64,000 nucleotides of DNA from Eubacteriales bacterium. GTDB lineage: Bacteria; Bacillota; Clostridia; Lachnospirales; Lachnospiraceae. How positions within the stretch are numbered: the first letter of the stretch is position 1; every line of letters starts with the position of its first letter. Positions 18,895 through 29,727 of this stretch are shown piece after piece. The notes under the pieces are model-generated. The model had not been told where the DNA came from. It was given only the letters and a program-made list of their open reading frames with translations, and did no database searches. The position numbers and the translations under genes were made by a program. The stretch covers positions 1 through 64,000 of the forward strand of contig JAUNOK010000003.1 in the NCBI GenBank assembly GCA_030537195.1, written 5' to 3'.

Positions 18895-19602
18895 TCAGTC
18901 ATAATATGACAATGCATCCATAATTATATTATTCTTCTTCGAAAGCTGCTGTAATCTTAACTTAACTGTGGGATTACTCTCATCTTTCTTAAGACCGTTA
19001 CTTATCCCCTCATTAACTGCCTTTTCTTTGACAATATATTCATAAAGGACTCTGTCTCTTTTCTCTAAAAGCTTCCATCCATACTCATATTGTGTCTCAC
19101 TATATTCAGGACGAACACTTTCGTCTGATTTTCTGCATTTGATAATAAAGTAATACTTTCCGTCTTCCTTAAGCATCTGTTCATCAACAACAGTAAATCC
19201 CTGTGAAACAAGAAAATGTCTGAAATCTCCCACTTCTGACTGTGGAGATACTATAAGTGTTGTATTCTGCGTAATAACATTCATTCCCTTAGTTACAATA
19301 TCAGCTATGAGCCTGCCACCCATACCACATATGGTTATAATATCAGCCTCATTTTCCGAAAGCTTTTCCAGTCCATCCGAAAGTCTTGTCTGTATCTTAT
19401 CCTCTAAACAATTGTCACTTATATGCTTCTTAGCCTTGTCAAGCGGACCTTTTCTTAAATCCATCGCAATAGCAGATGGAGCAATTCCTTCCTGTACAAG
19501 ATATATAGGAAGATAGCCGTGGTCCGTTCCAATGTCGGCCACGACTGCTCCTTTATCACACATATGCGCAACTGTCCTTAATCTGTCAGATATTCTTACC
19601 AT
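18895..19602 (-). CDS. trmK: tRNA (adenine-22-N1)-methyltransferase TrmK
   Basis: The 235-residue SAM-dependent methyltransferase has motif I VADIGTDHGYLPIYL near residue 22 and the TICGMGGRLIADI segment near 92, both typical of TrmK (YqfN), which methylates A22 in tRNA. The ribosome-binding site overlaps the end of rpoD, whose stop is 9 bp upstream. The same rpoD-trmK order occurs widely in Firmicutes. Confidence 0.92.
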   Translation of the reverse strand: MVRISDRLRTVAHMCDKGAVVADIGTDHGYLPIYLVQEGIAPSAIAMDLRKGPLDKAKKHISDNCLEDKIQTRLSDGLEKLSENEADIITICGMGGRLIADIVTKGMNVITQNTTLIVSPQSEVGDFRHFLVSQGFTVVDEQMLKEDGKYYFIIKCRKSDESVRPEYSETQYEYGWKLLEKRDRVLYEYIVKEKAVNEGISNGLKKDESNPTVKLRLQQLSKKNNIIMDALSYYD

Positions 19603-19611
19603 AGCTTAATC

Positions 19612-20874
19612 CTAATCAAGATAATCTCTTAATTTACGGCTGCGGCTTGGATGTCTTAACTTTCTTAAAGCCTTGGCTTCAATCTGTCTGATACGCTCTC
19701 TTGTTACGTTGAATTCTTTACCAACTTCCTCAAGAGTTCTTGCTCTTCCATCATCCATACCAAATCTTAATCTTAATACTTTCTGCTCTCTTTCTGTAAG
19801 AGTGCCAAGTACCTCAACAAGCTGTTCCTTAAGAAGTGTAGAAGCTGCTGCTTCTGCTGGTACCGGAACATTATCATCCTGAATGAAATCTCCAAGGTGG
19901 CTGTCTTCCTCTTCACCGATAGGTGTCTCAAGAGATACCGGTTCCTGTGAAATCTTCTGAATCTCTCTTACTCTCTCTACAGGAATATCCATATTCTCTG
20001 CAATCTCTTCTGGTGATGGTTCTCTTCCGAGTTCCTGAAGAAGCTGTCTCTGTACTCTGACAAGCTTGTTAATTGTCTCTACCATATGAACAGGAATTCT
20101 GATAGTACGCGCCTGATCAGCTATAGCTCTTGTAATAGCCTGTCTGATCCACCATGTGGCATATGTACTGAACTTGAATCCCTTTCTGTAATCGTATTTC
20201 TCAACAGCCTTAATAAGACCTAAGTTACCTTCCTGAATAAGATCAAGGAACTGCATACCACGGCCAACATAACGCTTTGCAATACTTACAACAAGTCTTA
20301 AGTTAGCTTCAGCGAGTCTTTTCTTGGCTTCCTCATCGCCCTCTTCCATTCTCTTGGCATATTCAATCTCTTCTTCTGCACTAAGAAGAGGTACTTTACC
20401 GATTTCCTTTAAGTACATTCTTACAGGATCATCAAGACCTATTCCATCTGGAACAGAAAGGTCAATCTTCTCAATATCAATCTCATCTTCATCATCAAGA
20501 ATTATGTCCTCATCCTCATCTGGAACATCATTCATTCTTACATCGATTTTCTTAAGCTCAAGGATTTCAAATACTTTCTCCATCTTATCTGCTTCGAAAT
20601 CAGTATCCTGGAAATATGTCATAATCTCCTGATAATCAAGGACATTCTTTTTCTTCTTGGCAATCGCAAGAATGCCTTCAATCTTCTCCCAGAATTTAGC
20701 TTCCTGTGCTTCTGCATCATCTGCGTCATCACCCTGTGCTTCTTCTGTTCTTGCTTCTTCTTTTACTTCATCTTTCTTGGTAGTCTTCTTTGCAGATGTT
20801 TTCTTGACTGTCTTCTTTTCTTCCTTAGTCTCCTTAACATTCTCTTCAACTGTTTCTACACTCTTCTTAGCCAT
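19612..20874 (-). CDS. rpoD: Primary RNA polymerase sigma factor RpoD (SigA)
   Basis: The 420-residue sigma-70 factor has a long charged Lys/Glu-rich N-terminus, region 1.2 ([17 protein letters not shown]), region 2 ([33 protein letters not shown]), region 3, and region 4 ([36 protein letters not shown]). The open frame runs 10 codons further up, but GGAG lies 7 nt before the ATG at 20874. It directly follows dnaG, the classical macromolecular synthesis arrangement. Confidence 0.97.
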   Translation of the reverse strand: MAKKSVETVEENVKETKEEKKTVKKTSAKKTTKKDEVKEEARTEEAQGDDADDAEAQEAKFWEKIEGILAIAKKKKNVLDYQEIMTYFQDTDFEADKMEKVFEILELKKIDVRMNDVPDEDEDIILDDEDEIDIEKIDLSVPDGIGLDDPVRMYLKEIGKVPLLSAEEEIEYAKRMEEGDEEAKKRLAEANLRLVVSIAKRYVGRGMQFLDLIQEGNLGLIKAVEKYDYRKGFKFSTYATWWIRQAITRAIADQARTIRIPVHMVETINKLVRVQRQLLQELGREPSPEEIAENMDIPVERVREIQKISQEPVSLETPIGEEEDSHLGDFIQDDNVPVPAEAAASTLLKEQLVEVLGTLTEREQKVLRLRFGMDDGRARTLEEVGKEFNVTRERIRQIEAKALRKLRHPSRSRKLRDYLD

Positions 20875-20920
20875 TTCTCTTCTCCATTCTTCTTCGCGTA
20901 ACACGCTCTCTATAATAAAT

Positions 20921-22684
20921 CTATAAACTGATATGAATCTGGTTCAGCTTCTGCTGTTCAAGAATTATCTCCTGCATCCGCCGAGGATCAACCGTCTTAT
21001 TAAGTTCATCATTAAGACTGTTTCCCTTGATTCTTATAACTATATCATTCAATGTCTTCTCTCTTTCAAGATTGTTAAGACTATCATCCAGATCTGCTGA
21101 AAACATTGCTGCCACTTCCGTATGTTCATCTGATTCTGCATAATCAGCTATAATCACAGCCGGACTTATACTTCCTTCCTTATACTGTTCATATACTTTC
21201 TTCGCAACATCTGAAAACAACGGATCAATAAAATCTTCTGGTTTTATATACTTTGCAACCTTGTCAAAGATATCCCTGTCACTGATAATCCATGTAAGAA
21301 GCATTTTCTCTGCCTGTCTTAATCCGTCTTCACGCTTCTTCCTTGGTCTACGCTGTGCAGCAGGCTGTGTATTTCCTGTATTGCTTTCTCTTGCAATAAT
21401 CCCTTCACGGTTACCAAGCCTTGATACCATCTGCCGCATACCGTCTTCCGGTATCATAAACTGTCTGCATACAGCTTTAAGATAATTATCACGTTCCAGC
21501 TTTTCTTTAAATGTAACAAGCTTTGACGCAACTTCTCTTTCAAATGCTGTCTCGCTTTCCGGATCACCTCTGTCGTAATTCTTTAACATGGTTCCTATCT
21601 CATACATAAAGCTGTTCTCAGCATTATCAATTCTTTCCTGAAAAGCTTCTGCACCCATAGCTTTGATGAATTCATCAGGATCTTTATACGGTCTCATATT
21701 AATTACCTTCGTTGAAAGTCCTGCTTCTTTCAGCAGAGGTATCGCACGAAGTGCCGCCTTAACTCCTGCCTCATCGCTGTCATAGGTTATAAGCACATTA
21801 TCCGTATATCTCTTTAACAGCCTTGCATGTCCCGGCGTCAGTGCCGTTCCAAGCGATGCAACTGCCTGATTAAATCCAGCCTGATGCATTGATATAACAT
21901 CCATGTAGCCCTCACATATTATCATGTTAGGCTTTCTTGATGTCCTTGCTATATTAAGTCCATACAGATTGCGGCTTTTGTCAAACAGCCTTGTCTCTGG
22001 TGAATTAAGGTACTTAGGCTTGGCATCGCCCATAACTCGCCCACCAAATCCAATGACCTTATTATTAATATCCATAATTGGAAAAATTACTCTGTTCCAG
22101 AACTTTTCATGAATACCTCTCTCATAAGTAAAAAGTCCTGATTCTTTAAGGATATCATCATCGTAGCCTTTTTCTTTTAACAGTTTGTACAGATTACCTG
22201 TTGACTGTGTTGCAAATCCCAGTCCAAAGCTGTTAATTGTACTGTCCGACAACTCCCTTTTCTTAAGATAATCAAGTCCGGCTTTTCCATTCTCACTTCT
22301 AAGCTGCCTGTAGTAATATGTGGCAGCAATCTTATTAATCTCTAAAAGCCTGTCCCTTATACCTCTTTCTTTCCTGTCTTCTTCTGACATGGTAGTCTGC
22401 GGCAGTGCAACCCCGGCTCTCTCGCCTAACATCTTAACCGCCTCTAAGAATGTCATATTCTCATATTCCATGACAAATGTTATGACATTACCACCAACTC
22501 CGCAGCCAAAACAATGATACAACTGCCGCTGTCCTGAAACCGAGAATGATGGTGATTTCTCATTATGAAACGGACACAGTCCGGTATAGGAACTACCATT
22601 CTTCTTTAACTTTACATACCCGGATATAACATCAACAATATCATTCCGGGATATTACTTCATCTATTACTTCTCTTGAATACAT
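20921..22684 (-). CDS. dnaG: DNA primase DnaG
   Basis: The 587-residue primase makes RNA primers for replication. Visible are the N-terminal CHC2-type zinc finger ([23 protein letters not shown]), the TOPRIM core ([13 protein letters not shown] near residue 250, [12 protein letters not shown] near 300), and a C-terminal DnaB-binding region. GGAAGGG stands 8 nt before the ATG at 22684; a frame extension begins with TTG 10 codons upstream. It starts 4 bp after dgt ends. Confidence 0.96.
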   Translation of the reverse strand: MYSREVIDEVISRNDIVDVISGYVKLKKNGSSYTGLCPFHNEKSPSFSVSGQRQLYHCFGCGVGGNVITFVMEYENMTFLEAVKMLGERAGVALPQTTMSEEDRKERGIRDRLLEINKIAATYYYRQLRSENGKAGLDYLKKRELSDSTINSFGLGFATQSTGNLYKLLKEKGYDDDILKESGLFTYERGIHEKFWNRVIFPIMDINNKVIGFGGRVMGDAKPKYLNSPETRLFDKSRNLYGLNIARTSRKPNMIICEGYMDVISMHQAGFNQAVASLGTALTPGHARLLKRYTDNVLITYDSDEAGVKAALRAIPLLKEAGLSTKVINMRPYKDPDEFIKAMGAEAFQERIDNAENSFMYEIGTMLKNYDRGDPESETAFEREVASKLVTFKEKLERDNYLKAVCRQFMIPEDGMRQMVSRLGNREGIIARESNTGNTQPAAQRRPRKKREDGLRQAEKMLLTWIISDRDIFDKVAKYIKPEDFIDPLFSDVAKKVYEQYKEGSISPAVIIADYAESDEHTEVAAMFSADLDDSLNNLEREKTLNDIVIRIKGNSLNDELNKTVDPRRMQEIILEQQKLNQIHISL

Positions 22685-22688
22685 TACT

Positions 22689-23696
22689 TCATCCCTTCCA
22701 GGCCTTTGGTACAAAGATCTCCTGAAACTTGCTTATTGAATACTGGTCACTCATACCAGCAATATAATCACATACAACCTGCTCCGGACGCTCTCCAAAC
22801 TCAGTTATGAATCTTTTATATGTATCCGGAAGTTTATCTATATTAGCAACGTAGTATCTGTATAATTCCGTTATCAGCTTGTCCGCTTTCGCTTCCTCAC
22901 TTTTGGCTGTCGGATTAAGATACAGACTTTCAAACATGAATTTTCTTAAATCTGTCATCGCCTTATGCACAGGTTCCGACATTACAAGATCATTCTTTCC
23001 AATGCTGTTCACTATAATATCGCTGATCATGGTATTAAGTCTTTCCTTGGTTGAATTACCAAGAACATCTGTATATTCAGAAGGAATATCACTTTCCTTC
23101 AATATGCCAGCTCTTATTCCATCATCTATATCATGATTAATATATGCTATCTTATCTGAAAGTCTTACTGCTTTTCCTTCAAGAGTTGATGGATTACCTG
23201 ATGTCCTGTGGTTCACTATTCCATCACGTACTTCCCATGTAAGGTTAAGTCCCTGACCATCCTTCTCCAGAAATTCAACAACTCTTATGCTCTGTCTGTA
23301 ATGAGCAAATCCCATAGGGCATAAAGAATTAAGTGTTCTTTCACCTGCATGTCCAAAAGGTGTGTGTCCAAGGTCATGTCCCAATGCAATAGCTTCTGTC
23401 AGATCTTCATTAAGATTAAGTGCCCTTGCTATACTTCTCGCAATCTGGGCAACCTCTAAGGTATGAGTCAGTCTTGTTCTGTAATGGTCTCCCTCTGGCG
23501 CAAGAAATACCTGCGTCTTATGTTTCAGACGCCGAAACGCCTTACAATGAATAATTCTGTCTCTGTCTCTCTGATATATAGTCCTCATAGGACATGGTTC
23601 TTCCTCTCTGTCGCGTCCCCTTGACTCGTCAGAAAAGCTCGCATATGGGCTGAGTATCAGATGTTCCCTCTTTTCCTGTTCCTCTCTAATGTTCAT
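22689..23696 (-). CDS. dgt: Deoxyguanosinetriphosphate triphosphohydrolase-like HD-domain protein
   Basis: The ~335-residue HD-superfamily phosphohydrolase shows the metal-binding histidines and aspartates: RRLKHKTQVF, THTLEVAQIARSI, and the HDLGHTPFGHAGE HD motif near residue 105. Family members hydrolyse dGTP and other dNTPs to nucleoside and triphosphate. GGGAGG lies 9 nt before the ATG at 23696; another ATG at 23702 is possible. It heads the dnaG-rpoD cluster, as in many Clostridia. Confidence 0.92.
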   Translation of the reverse strand: MNIREEQEKREHLILSPYASFSDESRGRDREEEPCPMRTIYQRDRDRIIHCKAFRRLKHKTQVFLAPEGDHYRTRLTHTLEVAQIARSIARALNLNEDLTEAIALGHDLGHTPFGHAGERTLNSLCPMGFAHYRQSIRVVEFLEKDGQGLNLTWEVRDGIVNHRTSGNPSTLEGKAVRLSDKIAYINHDIDDGIRAGILKESDIPSEYTDVLGNSTKERLNTMISDIIVNSIGKNDLVMSEPVHKAMTDLRKFMFESLYLNPTAKSEEAKADKLITELYRYYVANIDKLPDTYKRFITEFGERPEQVVCDYIAGMSDQYSISKFQEIFVPKAWKG

Positions 23697-23829
23697 CTGC
23701 ATGTGCCTCCCGCACTGAAACACTAATTTTAAAGCTCACAATTTAATTATTCAACAAAACATTTGCTTTTCCTTTTTTATTTTTTAAAATTTTTCACAAA
23801 TTTATTAAATCATATTATAGTTACCCACA

Positions 23830-24186
23830 TTATGGGCTGAAAAATCCCCCAAATGCGCCCGCCGCCACACTTGCAGCTACTGACATGACAATATTATTAC
23901 TGCTGTCCGGTGCCTGTTTCTTCATTATTGCAGCTATTACCATAAGCACTGTAATATACACTATTCCATATATAATTCCTATAACTACTCTTCTTTTCTT
24001 TATCATCCACGCACTTAACATTGCACCTGTAAAACTTCCTGCTATATATATTCCAAATATAATGTTATCCACCGCCTTCTCATCAAGTGTAAATTTTCTC
24101 ATAAAATATGTAAGAAGTCCCAGCATCAGAAGCGTTATTACATATCCTGCAATAAGTGCTTTAACTATTTTCCTTATATAATCCAT
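23830..24186 (-). CDS. TIGR04086-like four-helix membrane protein
   Basis: The 118-residue protein has four closely spaced transmembrane helices and basic loops (MRKFTLDEK, IKKRRVV). The pattern fits the TIGR04086 family of small Firmicute membrane proteins, whose function is unknown. AAGG lies 4 nt before ATG. It stands alone between dgt and the divergent CNNM-type gene. Confidence 0.75.
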   Translation of the reverse strand: MDYIRKIVKALIAGYVITLLMLGLLTYFMRKFTLDEKAVDNIIFGIYIAGSFTGAMLSAWMIKKRRVVIGIIYGIVYITVLMVIAAIMKKQAPDSSNNIVMSVAASVAAGAFGGFFSP

Positions 24187-24270
24187 CTGACCTTACATTG
24201 TCCTCTTTTTTATTAATTGTATGTTTAAAAATCCTTACTTATGAATACGAGTTCTTTTCTCTTCTGATAC

Positions 24271-24299
24271 TTGACGGCTCAATGAGCGTACTGTAGAAT
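24271..24299 (+). promoter_or_regulatory. Promoter of the CNNM/CorC-type gene
   Basis: TTGACG (24271-24276), a 17-bp spacer and TAGAAT (24294-24299) lie about 40 bp ahead of the TTG start codon. Confidence 0.75.
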
Positions 24300-24339
24300 G
24301 GGAAGAAATATTTTAATTTTATGACTGGAGGGATTTTTC

Positions 24340-25620
24340 TTGGATACGGATAGTATCATCCAACTTATCGCAATTGTTATTTTATTGTTTTTATCAGCGT
24401 TTTTCTCGTCTGCAGAGACTTCATTTATCACTGTGAACAGAATCAAGCTGCTTTCTTTAGTTGAAGAGGGTAACAAAAGGGCTGCTCTTGTAGTTAAGAT
24501 TATCGACCAGCCTGCCAAGATGCTCTCTGCTGTTCTTATTGGCAATAACATCGTCAATATCAGCTGTTCTGCATTAACCACATCATTTACAATCAGTGTA
24601 TGGGGTAATAAGGCGACAGGTATTGTTACTGGAGTTCTTACTCTTCTTGTTCTTATATTTGGTGAGATTACACCCAAGAATACAGCTAACATGTATGCTA
24701 CCAAGATGGCCATGGCATATGCTCCTATAATATGGGCTCTTATGATAGTTCTCACACCTGTCATATTCGTAGTTGACCATCTTGCCGGATTCTTCTTATG
24801 GTTATTAAGAATCGACAATAATAAGAAAAAGGACATATTTACTGAAGATGAGATAAGAACTATTGTTAATGTAAGCCAGCAGGAAGGCGTAATTGAATCT
24901 AACGAAAAGAAAATCATCAACAACCTTTTTGATTTCGGAGATTCAACCGCCAAGGATATAATGATACCGCGAATTGATATGACACTAGCTGATGTCAATT
25001 CATCATATGATGATATAATCGCCCTGTTCAGACAGACAATGTACACACGTATTCCTATCTATGAAAATACGCCTGATAATGTAATTGGTATTCTTAACAT
25101 TAAGGATTTAATTGTTAATCCTTCTGATAATGAAACATTTAACATAAGAAATATTATGAGAAAGCCATTCTTTACATTTGAGCAGAAGAATACTTCTGAT
25201 CTTTTTAAAGAAATGCAGTTAAGTTCAACAAGTATTGCAATTGTACTTAGTGAATATGGAACAACATCAGGAATGATAACTACAGAGGATCTTCTTGAAG
25301 AAATCGTTGGTGAGATTCGTGATGAATATGACACTGATGAAAAAGAAGCCTTATCTAAGATTAATGACACTACATACAGGGTTGATGGTTCATTTAAGCT
25401 TGATGACTTAAACGACGAGCTTGGTACTACACTTGAATCTGAAGATAATGATTCAGTTGGCGGACTCATCGTTGAAAAACTTGACAGACTTCCCAAAGCT
25501 GGTGACAAAATAACTATCGGTAATGTATGGATGTTTGTTGAAAAGGTTGCTTCTAACAGAGCAGAATCTGTTATCGTCAAGATTATTCCTGAAAAGAAAG
25601 ATGATTCTAAGAAAAACTAA
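24340..25620 (+). CDS. CNNM/HlyC-CorC family transmembrane protein
   Basis: The 426-residue protein has an N-terminal CNNM (DUF21) domain with four hydrophobic segments (to ~residue 160), a CBS pair (DIMIPRIDMTLADV... and ITTEDLLEEIVGEI) and a C-terminal CorC/HlyC transporter-associated domain. Relatives take part in Mg2+/Co2+ transport or resistance; the name hemolysin is historical. The start is TTG with GGAGGG 7 nt upstream; no in-frame ATG fits. A bidirectional terminator follows. Confidence 0.9.
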   Translation: MDTDSIIQLIAIVILLFLSAFFSSAETSFITVNRIKLLSLVEEGNKRAALVVKIIDQPAKMLSAVLIGNNIVNISCSALTTSFTISVWGNKATGIVTGVLTLLVLIFGEITPKNTANMYATKMAMAYAPIIWALMIVLTPVIFVVDHLAGFFLWLLRIDNNKKKDIFTEDEIRTIVNVSQQEGVIESNEKKIINNLFDFGDSTAKDIMIPRIDMTLADVNSSYDDIIALFRQTMYTRIPIYENTPDNVIGILNIKDLIVNPSDNETFNIRNIMRKPFFTFEQKNTSDLFKEMQLSSTSIAIVLSEYGTTSGMITTEDLLEEIVGEIRDEYDTDEKEALSKINDTTYRVDGSFKLDDLNDELGTTLESEDNDSVGGLIVEKLDRLPKAGDKITIGNVWMFVEKVASNRAESVIVKIIPEKKDDSKKN

Positions 25621-25633
25621 TTAAATATCTTCA

Positions 25634-25684
25634 TAAAAAATGCTGTGCATTAACATCTATCTGTTAACGCACAGCATTTTATTA
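25634..25684. terminator. Bidirectional terminator between the CNNM-type gene and dapL
   Basis: AAAATGCTGTGC (25637-25648) pairs with GCACAGCATTTT (25669-25680), with an inner TTAAC/GTTAA extension. T-runs lie on both sides, serving the convergent genes on each strand. Confidence 0.9.
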
Positions 25685-25706
25685 TTAACATTACTATTAA
25701 TACTGA

Positions 25707-26921
25707 TTAAAGTGCCTTGATTCTCTCAAGCGCCTTAACTGTATTCTCATATGAGCCGAATGCTGTAAGTCTGAAGTATCCTTCACCGCTTGGTCCGAAG
25801 CCTGAACCTGGTGTACCAACAACATTAGCCTTCTCAAGAAGGTAATCAAAGAATTCCCAGCTTGTCATCTTATCTGGAGTCTTTAACCAGATATATGGTG
25901 CATTGACACCACCTGATACTGTGTATCCTGCTGACTTAAGTCCTTCAAGAATAGTCTTGGCATTGTTCATGTAGTAAGCAATCTGCTCACCTGTCTGCTT
26001 CTGTCCAGCTTCTGAATAAACAGCCTCACCGGCTCTCTGTACAATGTATGGAGCACCGTTAAATTTGGTTCCATGTCTTCTCGCCCAGAGGCTGTGAAGT
26101 GTTACATCTCCGCACTTAAGATCCTTAGGGATAACTGTGAATCCAAGTCTTACACCTGTAAATCCAGCATTCTTAGAGAATGATCTAAGCTCGATTGCAC
26201 ATGTTCTTGCGCCATCACACTCATATATTGTATGAGGAACATCTGGTTCTGAAATGTATGCTTCATATGCTGCATCATAGATAATAACAGCGCCAACCTT
26301 GTTAGCGTAATCAACCCATTTCTGAAGTTCATCCTTAGTGATTGTTGAACCTGTAGGATTGTTAGGGAAGCACAGATATATGATATCTGGTGTTTCCTTA
26401 GGGAGCTCTGGTGCAAAGTTAGTCTCTGCTGTACAAGGCATATAAACAACATTACTCCATGCCTGCTTCTCTGGAATATAATCACCTGTTCTTCCTGCCA
26501 TTGCATTAGTATCAACATATACTGGATATACAGGGTCACATACTGCAATCTTATTATCTACTGAGAAAATATCTCCGATATTACCTGAATCAGACTTAGC
26601 TCCGTCTGATACAAATATCTCATCTGCTGATATATCACAGCCACGCTTCTTGTAATCATGGTCTGCGATTGCGCTTCTTAAGAATTCATATCCGAGATCT
26701 GGTGCATATCCGTGGAAAGTCTCTGCATGTCCCATCTCGTCAACTGACTTATGTAATGCATCAATAACAGCTGGTGCTAATGGCTGTGTAACATCACCGA
26801 TACCAAGTCTGATGATTTCCTTATCTGGATTAGCCTGCTGATAAGCCGCTACTTTCTTACCGATTGTTGAAAATAAATAGCTTCCAGGAAGCTTTAAATA
26901 ATTATCATTAATCTTAAACAT
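25707..26921 (-). CDS. dapL: LL-diaminopimelate aminotransferase
   Basis: The 404-residue class I/II aminotransferase converts tetrahydrodipicolinate directly to LL-diaminopimelate in lysine and peptidoglycan synthesis, bypassing the acyl routes. The DapL-type N-terminus ([17 protein letters not shown], then [12 protein letters not shown]) and the PLP lysine in [16 protein letters not shown] near residue 245 are visible. AAGGAGGA precedes ATG, and a near-consensus promoter lies upstream. Confidence 0.95.
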   Translation of the reverse strand: MFKINDNYLKLPGSYLFSTIGKKVAAYQQANPDKEIIRLGIGDVTQPLAPAVIDALHKSVDEMGHAETFHGYAPDLGYEFLRSAIADHDYKKRGCDISADEIFVSDGAKSDSGNIGDIFSVDNKIAVCDPVYPVYVDTNAMAGRTGDYIPEKQAWSNVVYMPCTAETNFAPELPKETPDIIYLCFPNNPTGSTITKDELQKWVDYANKVGAVIIYDAAYEAYISEPDVPHTIYECDGARTCAIELRSFSKNAGFTGVRLGFTVIPKDLKCGDVTLHSLWARRHGTKFNGAPYIVQRAGEAVYSEAGQKQTGEQIAYYMNNAKTILEGLKSAGYTVSGGVNAPYIWLKTPDKMTSWEFFDYLLEKANVVGTPGSGFGPSGEGYFRLTAFGSYENTVKALERIKAL

Positions 26922-26965
26922 ATATTCCTCCTTGTTTTCTGCCTTGTTTTACAAAACTAACGCTT

Positions 26966-26994
26966 ATTATACATCATTTTTCTTTATGTTCCAA
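26966..26994 (-). promoter_or_regulatory. dapL promoter
   Basis: On the minus strand TTGGAA (26989-26994), a 17-bp spacer and a perfect TATAAT (26966-26971) lie about 45 bp ahead of the dapL start. I see no lysine riboswitch in the short leader. Confidence 0.7.
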
Positions 26995-27039
26995 GTTAAA
27001 ATGTTCATAAAATATTGATATATTTCTTAATATTGTATA

Positions 27040-27381
27040 TTAAACTGCACTGTGGAACCAGAAAACCTTAACAGGTCTGTTTTCATCGTTAGTTCTTATT
27101 GTATGTTTAACCTTTGGCAATGCTATAAATGAATCTCCCGGTTTTATAGGAAACTCACAATCTCCAAGCTTTGCATATCCCTCTCCTTCCAGAACAAAGA
27201 ATCCCTCCTGATTATCATGATATCCCGGATCCGGATTAAACTCTGTCTCTGAATATATAGTAACTCCTGAACAGCATCCATTAAGGCAGCCATTAGCCTC
27301 TGTGAGAAACTTTATGCTCTTCTTTCCTTCCTGTCTTGCTGCAAGCGCCTCTTCAAGTGTTATGTATGGTTTATTATTCAT
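27040..27381 (-). CDS. Small single-domain cupin protein
   Basis: The 113-residue protein is one cupin barrel with the partial metal-binding motif GYHDNQEGFFVLEGEGYAK and a second part PGDSFIALPKVKHTI. An N-terminal CLNGCCSG segment holds three cysteines. The substrate is unknown. AAGGAG lies 8 nt before the ATG at 27381. It stands between dapL and the GH105 gene, separated from the latter by a terminator. Confidence 0.8.
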   Translation of the reverse strand: MNNKPYITLEEALAARQEGKKSIKFLTEANGCLNGCCSGVTIYSETEFNPDPGYHDNQEGFFVLEGEGYAKLGDCEFPIKPGDSFIALPKVKHTIRTNDENRPVKVFWFHSAV

Positions 27382-27434
27382 AGTCTGTCTCCTTATTAGC
27401 ATCTTCTATAATCCTTCATAATCCCAATACATAT

Positions 27435-27469
27435 AAAAAGGGGCTTATGCACTGCGTAAGCCCCCATTT
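27435..27469 (-). terminator. Terminator of the GH105 gene
   Basis: GGGGCTTATGC (27440-27450) pairs with GCGTAAGCCCC (27454-27464) around a 3-nt loop, with one G-T pair. On the minus strand TTTTTATAT follows. Confidence 0.85.
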
Positions 27470-27478
27470 TATTATGTT

Positions 27479-28624
27479 TTATTTACTTTCGTATCTTAAA
27501 AGTTCTGTATATGCAAGAAGGAATGGTCCAACACCCTTTGCATCATCTTCTACTACAGGTTCTGACATGTAATAGTCATATGTACCAGGTCTTCTGCCGT
27601 TACCACCAAGTCCTGCAACAAGGCAGATACCGCCAAGTGATAATGATCCATCTTCATTAGTCTTTAAGTATCTTTCACAGATTCCATCAATAGCCTTCTT
27701 AGCATACTGTGCGTAATCATCTGAAAGGAATCCAAGACGGACAGCCTTAAGAATACCATAAGCCATAATTGAGCTTCCGCTTGTCTCAAGGTAATTCTTA
27801 TCCATACCACCATAATTAACTACCTGATACCACATACCGCTCTCATCCTGATACTTAAGCATTGAATCTACAAGATCCTTAAATGCATCTTCAAGCATCT
27901 TACATTCTGCATCATACTTGTGATCGCTGTTATCAACCTGATCAAGTGTATCAATAAGTGCCATTGTATACCAGCCAATAGCTCTTAACCAACTGTGCTG
28001 TGATAATCCTGTAACTTTATCACACCAGAATGCTTCCCTGCTTGTATCAATCGCATGGAAGTAAAGTCCATTAAGAGGATTCTTCATATTCTCAATAACG
28101 AACTTGAACTGTCCAAAGATATCTGGATAATTCTTTCTGTTATTGTATCTTGTTTCATATTCAAGATAGAATGGAAGTCCCATGTAAAGACCGTCAAGCC
28201 ATACCTGATTAGGATATATATCCTTATGCCAGAAACTTCTTGCTTCATTCTGGCATCTAGGCATAATCTCTATCTGTGAATATACAAGATCTGCTGCTTT
28301 CTTGTACTTTTCTTTACCTGTAAGATCATATAATTCAAATAAAGTCTTACCAGCATTAACATTATCAATATTCTTCTCACCGATGCTGTAACCATCTATT
28401 GTGCCGTCTTCAAATACTCTGTAATCAATAAAGTCATCAGCAAACTTAAGATACTTCTCGTCTTTAGTTAAATCATACATCTGAAGAACAGCCTTAATCA
28501 TACATCCATCAATGTAATTCCACTTAGACTTAAGTCCCTGCTTAATCTTCTCAATATTCCATACAGGAGCATCCGGTGTACTCTTCTCCAGAAGTCCGTC
28601 AATATATTTTACTACAGCGTCCAT
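27479..28624 (-). CDS. Glycoside hydrolase family 105 unsaturated (rhamno)galacturonyl hydrolase
   Basis: The 381-residue protein is an alpha/alpha-barrel hydrolase of the GH88/GH105 group (YteR/YesR), which removes unsaturated uronic acid from the ends of pectin fragments made by lyases. Conserved parts are the IYPNQVWLDGLYMGLPF segment near residue 135 with its putative catalytic Asp, and WCDKVTGLSQHSWLRAIGW near 190. No signal peptide is seen, so it acts in the cytoplasm on imported oligosaccharides. AAGGAGAC precedes ATG. Confidence 0.92.
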   Translation of the reverse strand: MDAVVKYIDGLLEKSTPDAPVWNIEKIKQGLKSKWNYIDGCMIKAVLQMYDLTKDEKYLKFADDFIDYRVFEDGTIDGYSIGEKNIDNVNAGKTLFELYDLTGKEKYKKAADLVYSQIEIMPRCQNEARSFWHKDIYPNQVWLDGLYMGLPFYLEYETRYNNRKNYPDIFGQFKFVIENMKNPLNGLYFHAIDTSREAFWCDKVTGLSQHSWLRAIGWYTMALIDTLDQVDNSDHKYDAECKMLEDAFKDLVDSMLKYQDESGMWYQVVNYGGMDKNYLETSGSSIMAYGILKAVRLGFLSDDYAQYAKKAIDGICERYLKTNEDGSLSLGGICLVAGLGGNGRRPGTYDYYMSEPVVEDDAKGVGPFLLAYTELLRYESK

Positions 28625-28871
28625 TATTTCTGTCTCCTTAACCTATCCCCTCATGGGAAATATACTTTACCAGTTTCACTGATAATTTTATTAGAATTTT
28701 ACACTAAAAAAAGCATTAAAGCAACCTATTTTTAACAAATATGCCTAATATCACAGATTATTATTGACTAAGTGTATTTTTAATAAGAAAATATAGCTAT
28801 CAGTTCAAAAGAACTTTTTTTACAAATATTTTACGTACATTTTACATTCAATTAATCAGCGAGGTTAAATT

Positions 28872-29720
28872 ATGAAAACTGGAATTGTATTTGAAGGCGG
28901 TGCCTTCAGGACTATATTCTCATGTGGCGTTATGGATGCCCTGTTAGAGAACAAGATTATGCCTGATTACATGATTGGGGTATCTGCCGGTGCCGCATAC
29001 GGAGTTTCTATGGCATCAGGACAGATAGGAAGAAACTTGAAGATTCTTATTGATTACAGGAATGACAAGCGTTATGTTGGACTTAGCAATATGGTTCACA
29101 GGGATAACCGTTCTCTTTATGGACTTAATTTTACATTTGACACAATTCCTAACGAACTTGTGCCCTATGATTACGACGCTTTCCACAGATATAAGGGTAC
29201 TTTCAAATGTGTTGTAACTAATGTACTCACTGGAAAGCCAGAATACAAGACATTCACCGGTGATGACCGCACTAACCAACTTCTCCGTGCGACATGTGCT
29301 CTTCCTCTTGCTTTTCCACTTATATATCTTGATGGAACACCTTACCTTGACGGTGGCTTAAGTGATTCCATTCCTTTCGAGAAAGCATTTGAAGATGGAT
29401 GTGACAGAGTCGTTGTAGTTCTTACCCGTGAAGCCGGATATCAGAAACAGACAACAAGCTCAGTAAGAACGCTTGCCCGGGCCTTCCTTAAATACCCTGA
29501 GATTCAGCGCGACCTCCTTCTTCGTGCAGAACGCTATAACCGCTGCTTAAAGCGGCTTGAACGCTATGAAAAAGAAGGCCGCTGCCTTGTAATACGCCCT
29601 ACTAAAAGTAAAGGATTCGGAAAGATTGAGAAAGATTTCAACAAGATTCTTTCTATGTACAATGATGGATACAACCAGACTTATTCGTTGATAAATGAAA
29701 TACAGAGGTTTTATCATTAA
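28872..29720 (+). CDS. Patatin-like phospholipase family protein
   Basis: The 282-residue protein carries the patatin catalytic dyad: glycine-rich FEGGAFRTIFSCGV at the N-terminus, nucleophile serine in GVSAGAAYG near residue 38, and aspartate in DGGLSDSIPF near 158. Bacterial members are acyl hydrolases; the natural lipid is unknown. GAGG lies 8 nt before ATG. The 28625-28871 gap is AT-rich; a weak TTGACT (28764) could be part of the promoter. Confidence 0.9.
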   Translation: MKTGIVFEGGAFRTIFSCGVMDALLENKIMPDYMIGVSAGAAYGVSMASGQIGRNLKILIDYRNDKRYVGLSNMVHRDNRSLYGLNFTFDTIPNELVPYDYDAFHRYKGTFKCVVTNVLTGKPEYKTFTGDDRTNQLLRATCALPLAFPLIYLDGTPYLDGGLSDSIPFEKAFEDGCDRVVVVLTREAGYQKQTTSSVRTLARAFLKYPEIQRDLLLRAERYNRCLKRLERYEKEGRCLVIRPTKSKGFGKIEKDFNKILSMYNDGYNQTYSLINEIQRFYH

Positions 29721-29727
29721 TACAACC

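Noticed and set aside
24279..25046. A 255-codon open frame antisense to the CNNM-type gene
   Set aside because: The plus strand encodes a clear CNNM/CBS protein; the antisense frame has no start signal or family features.
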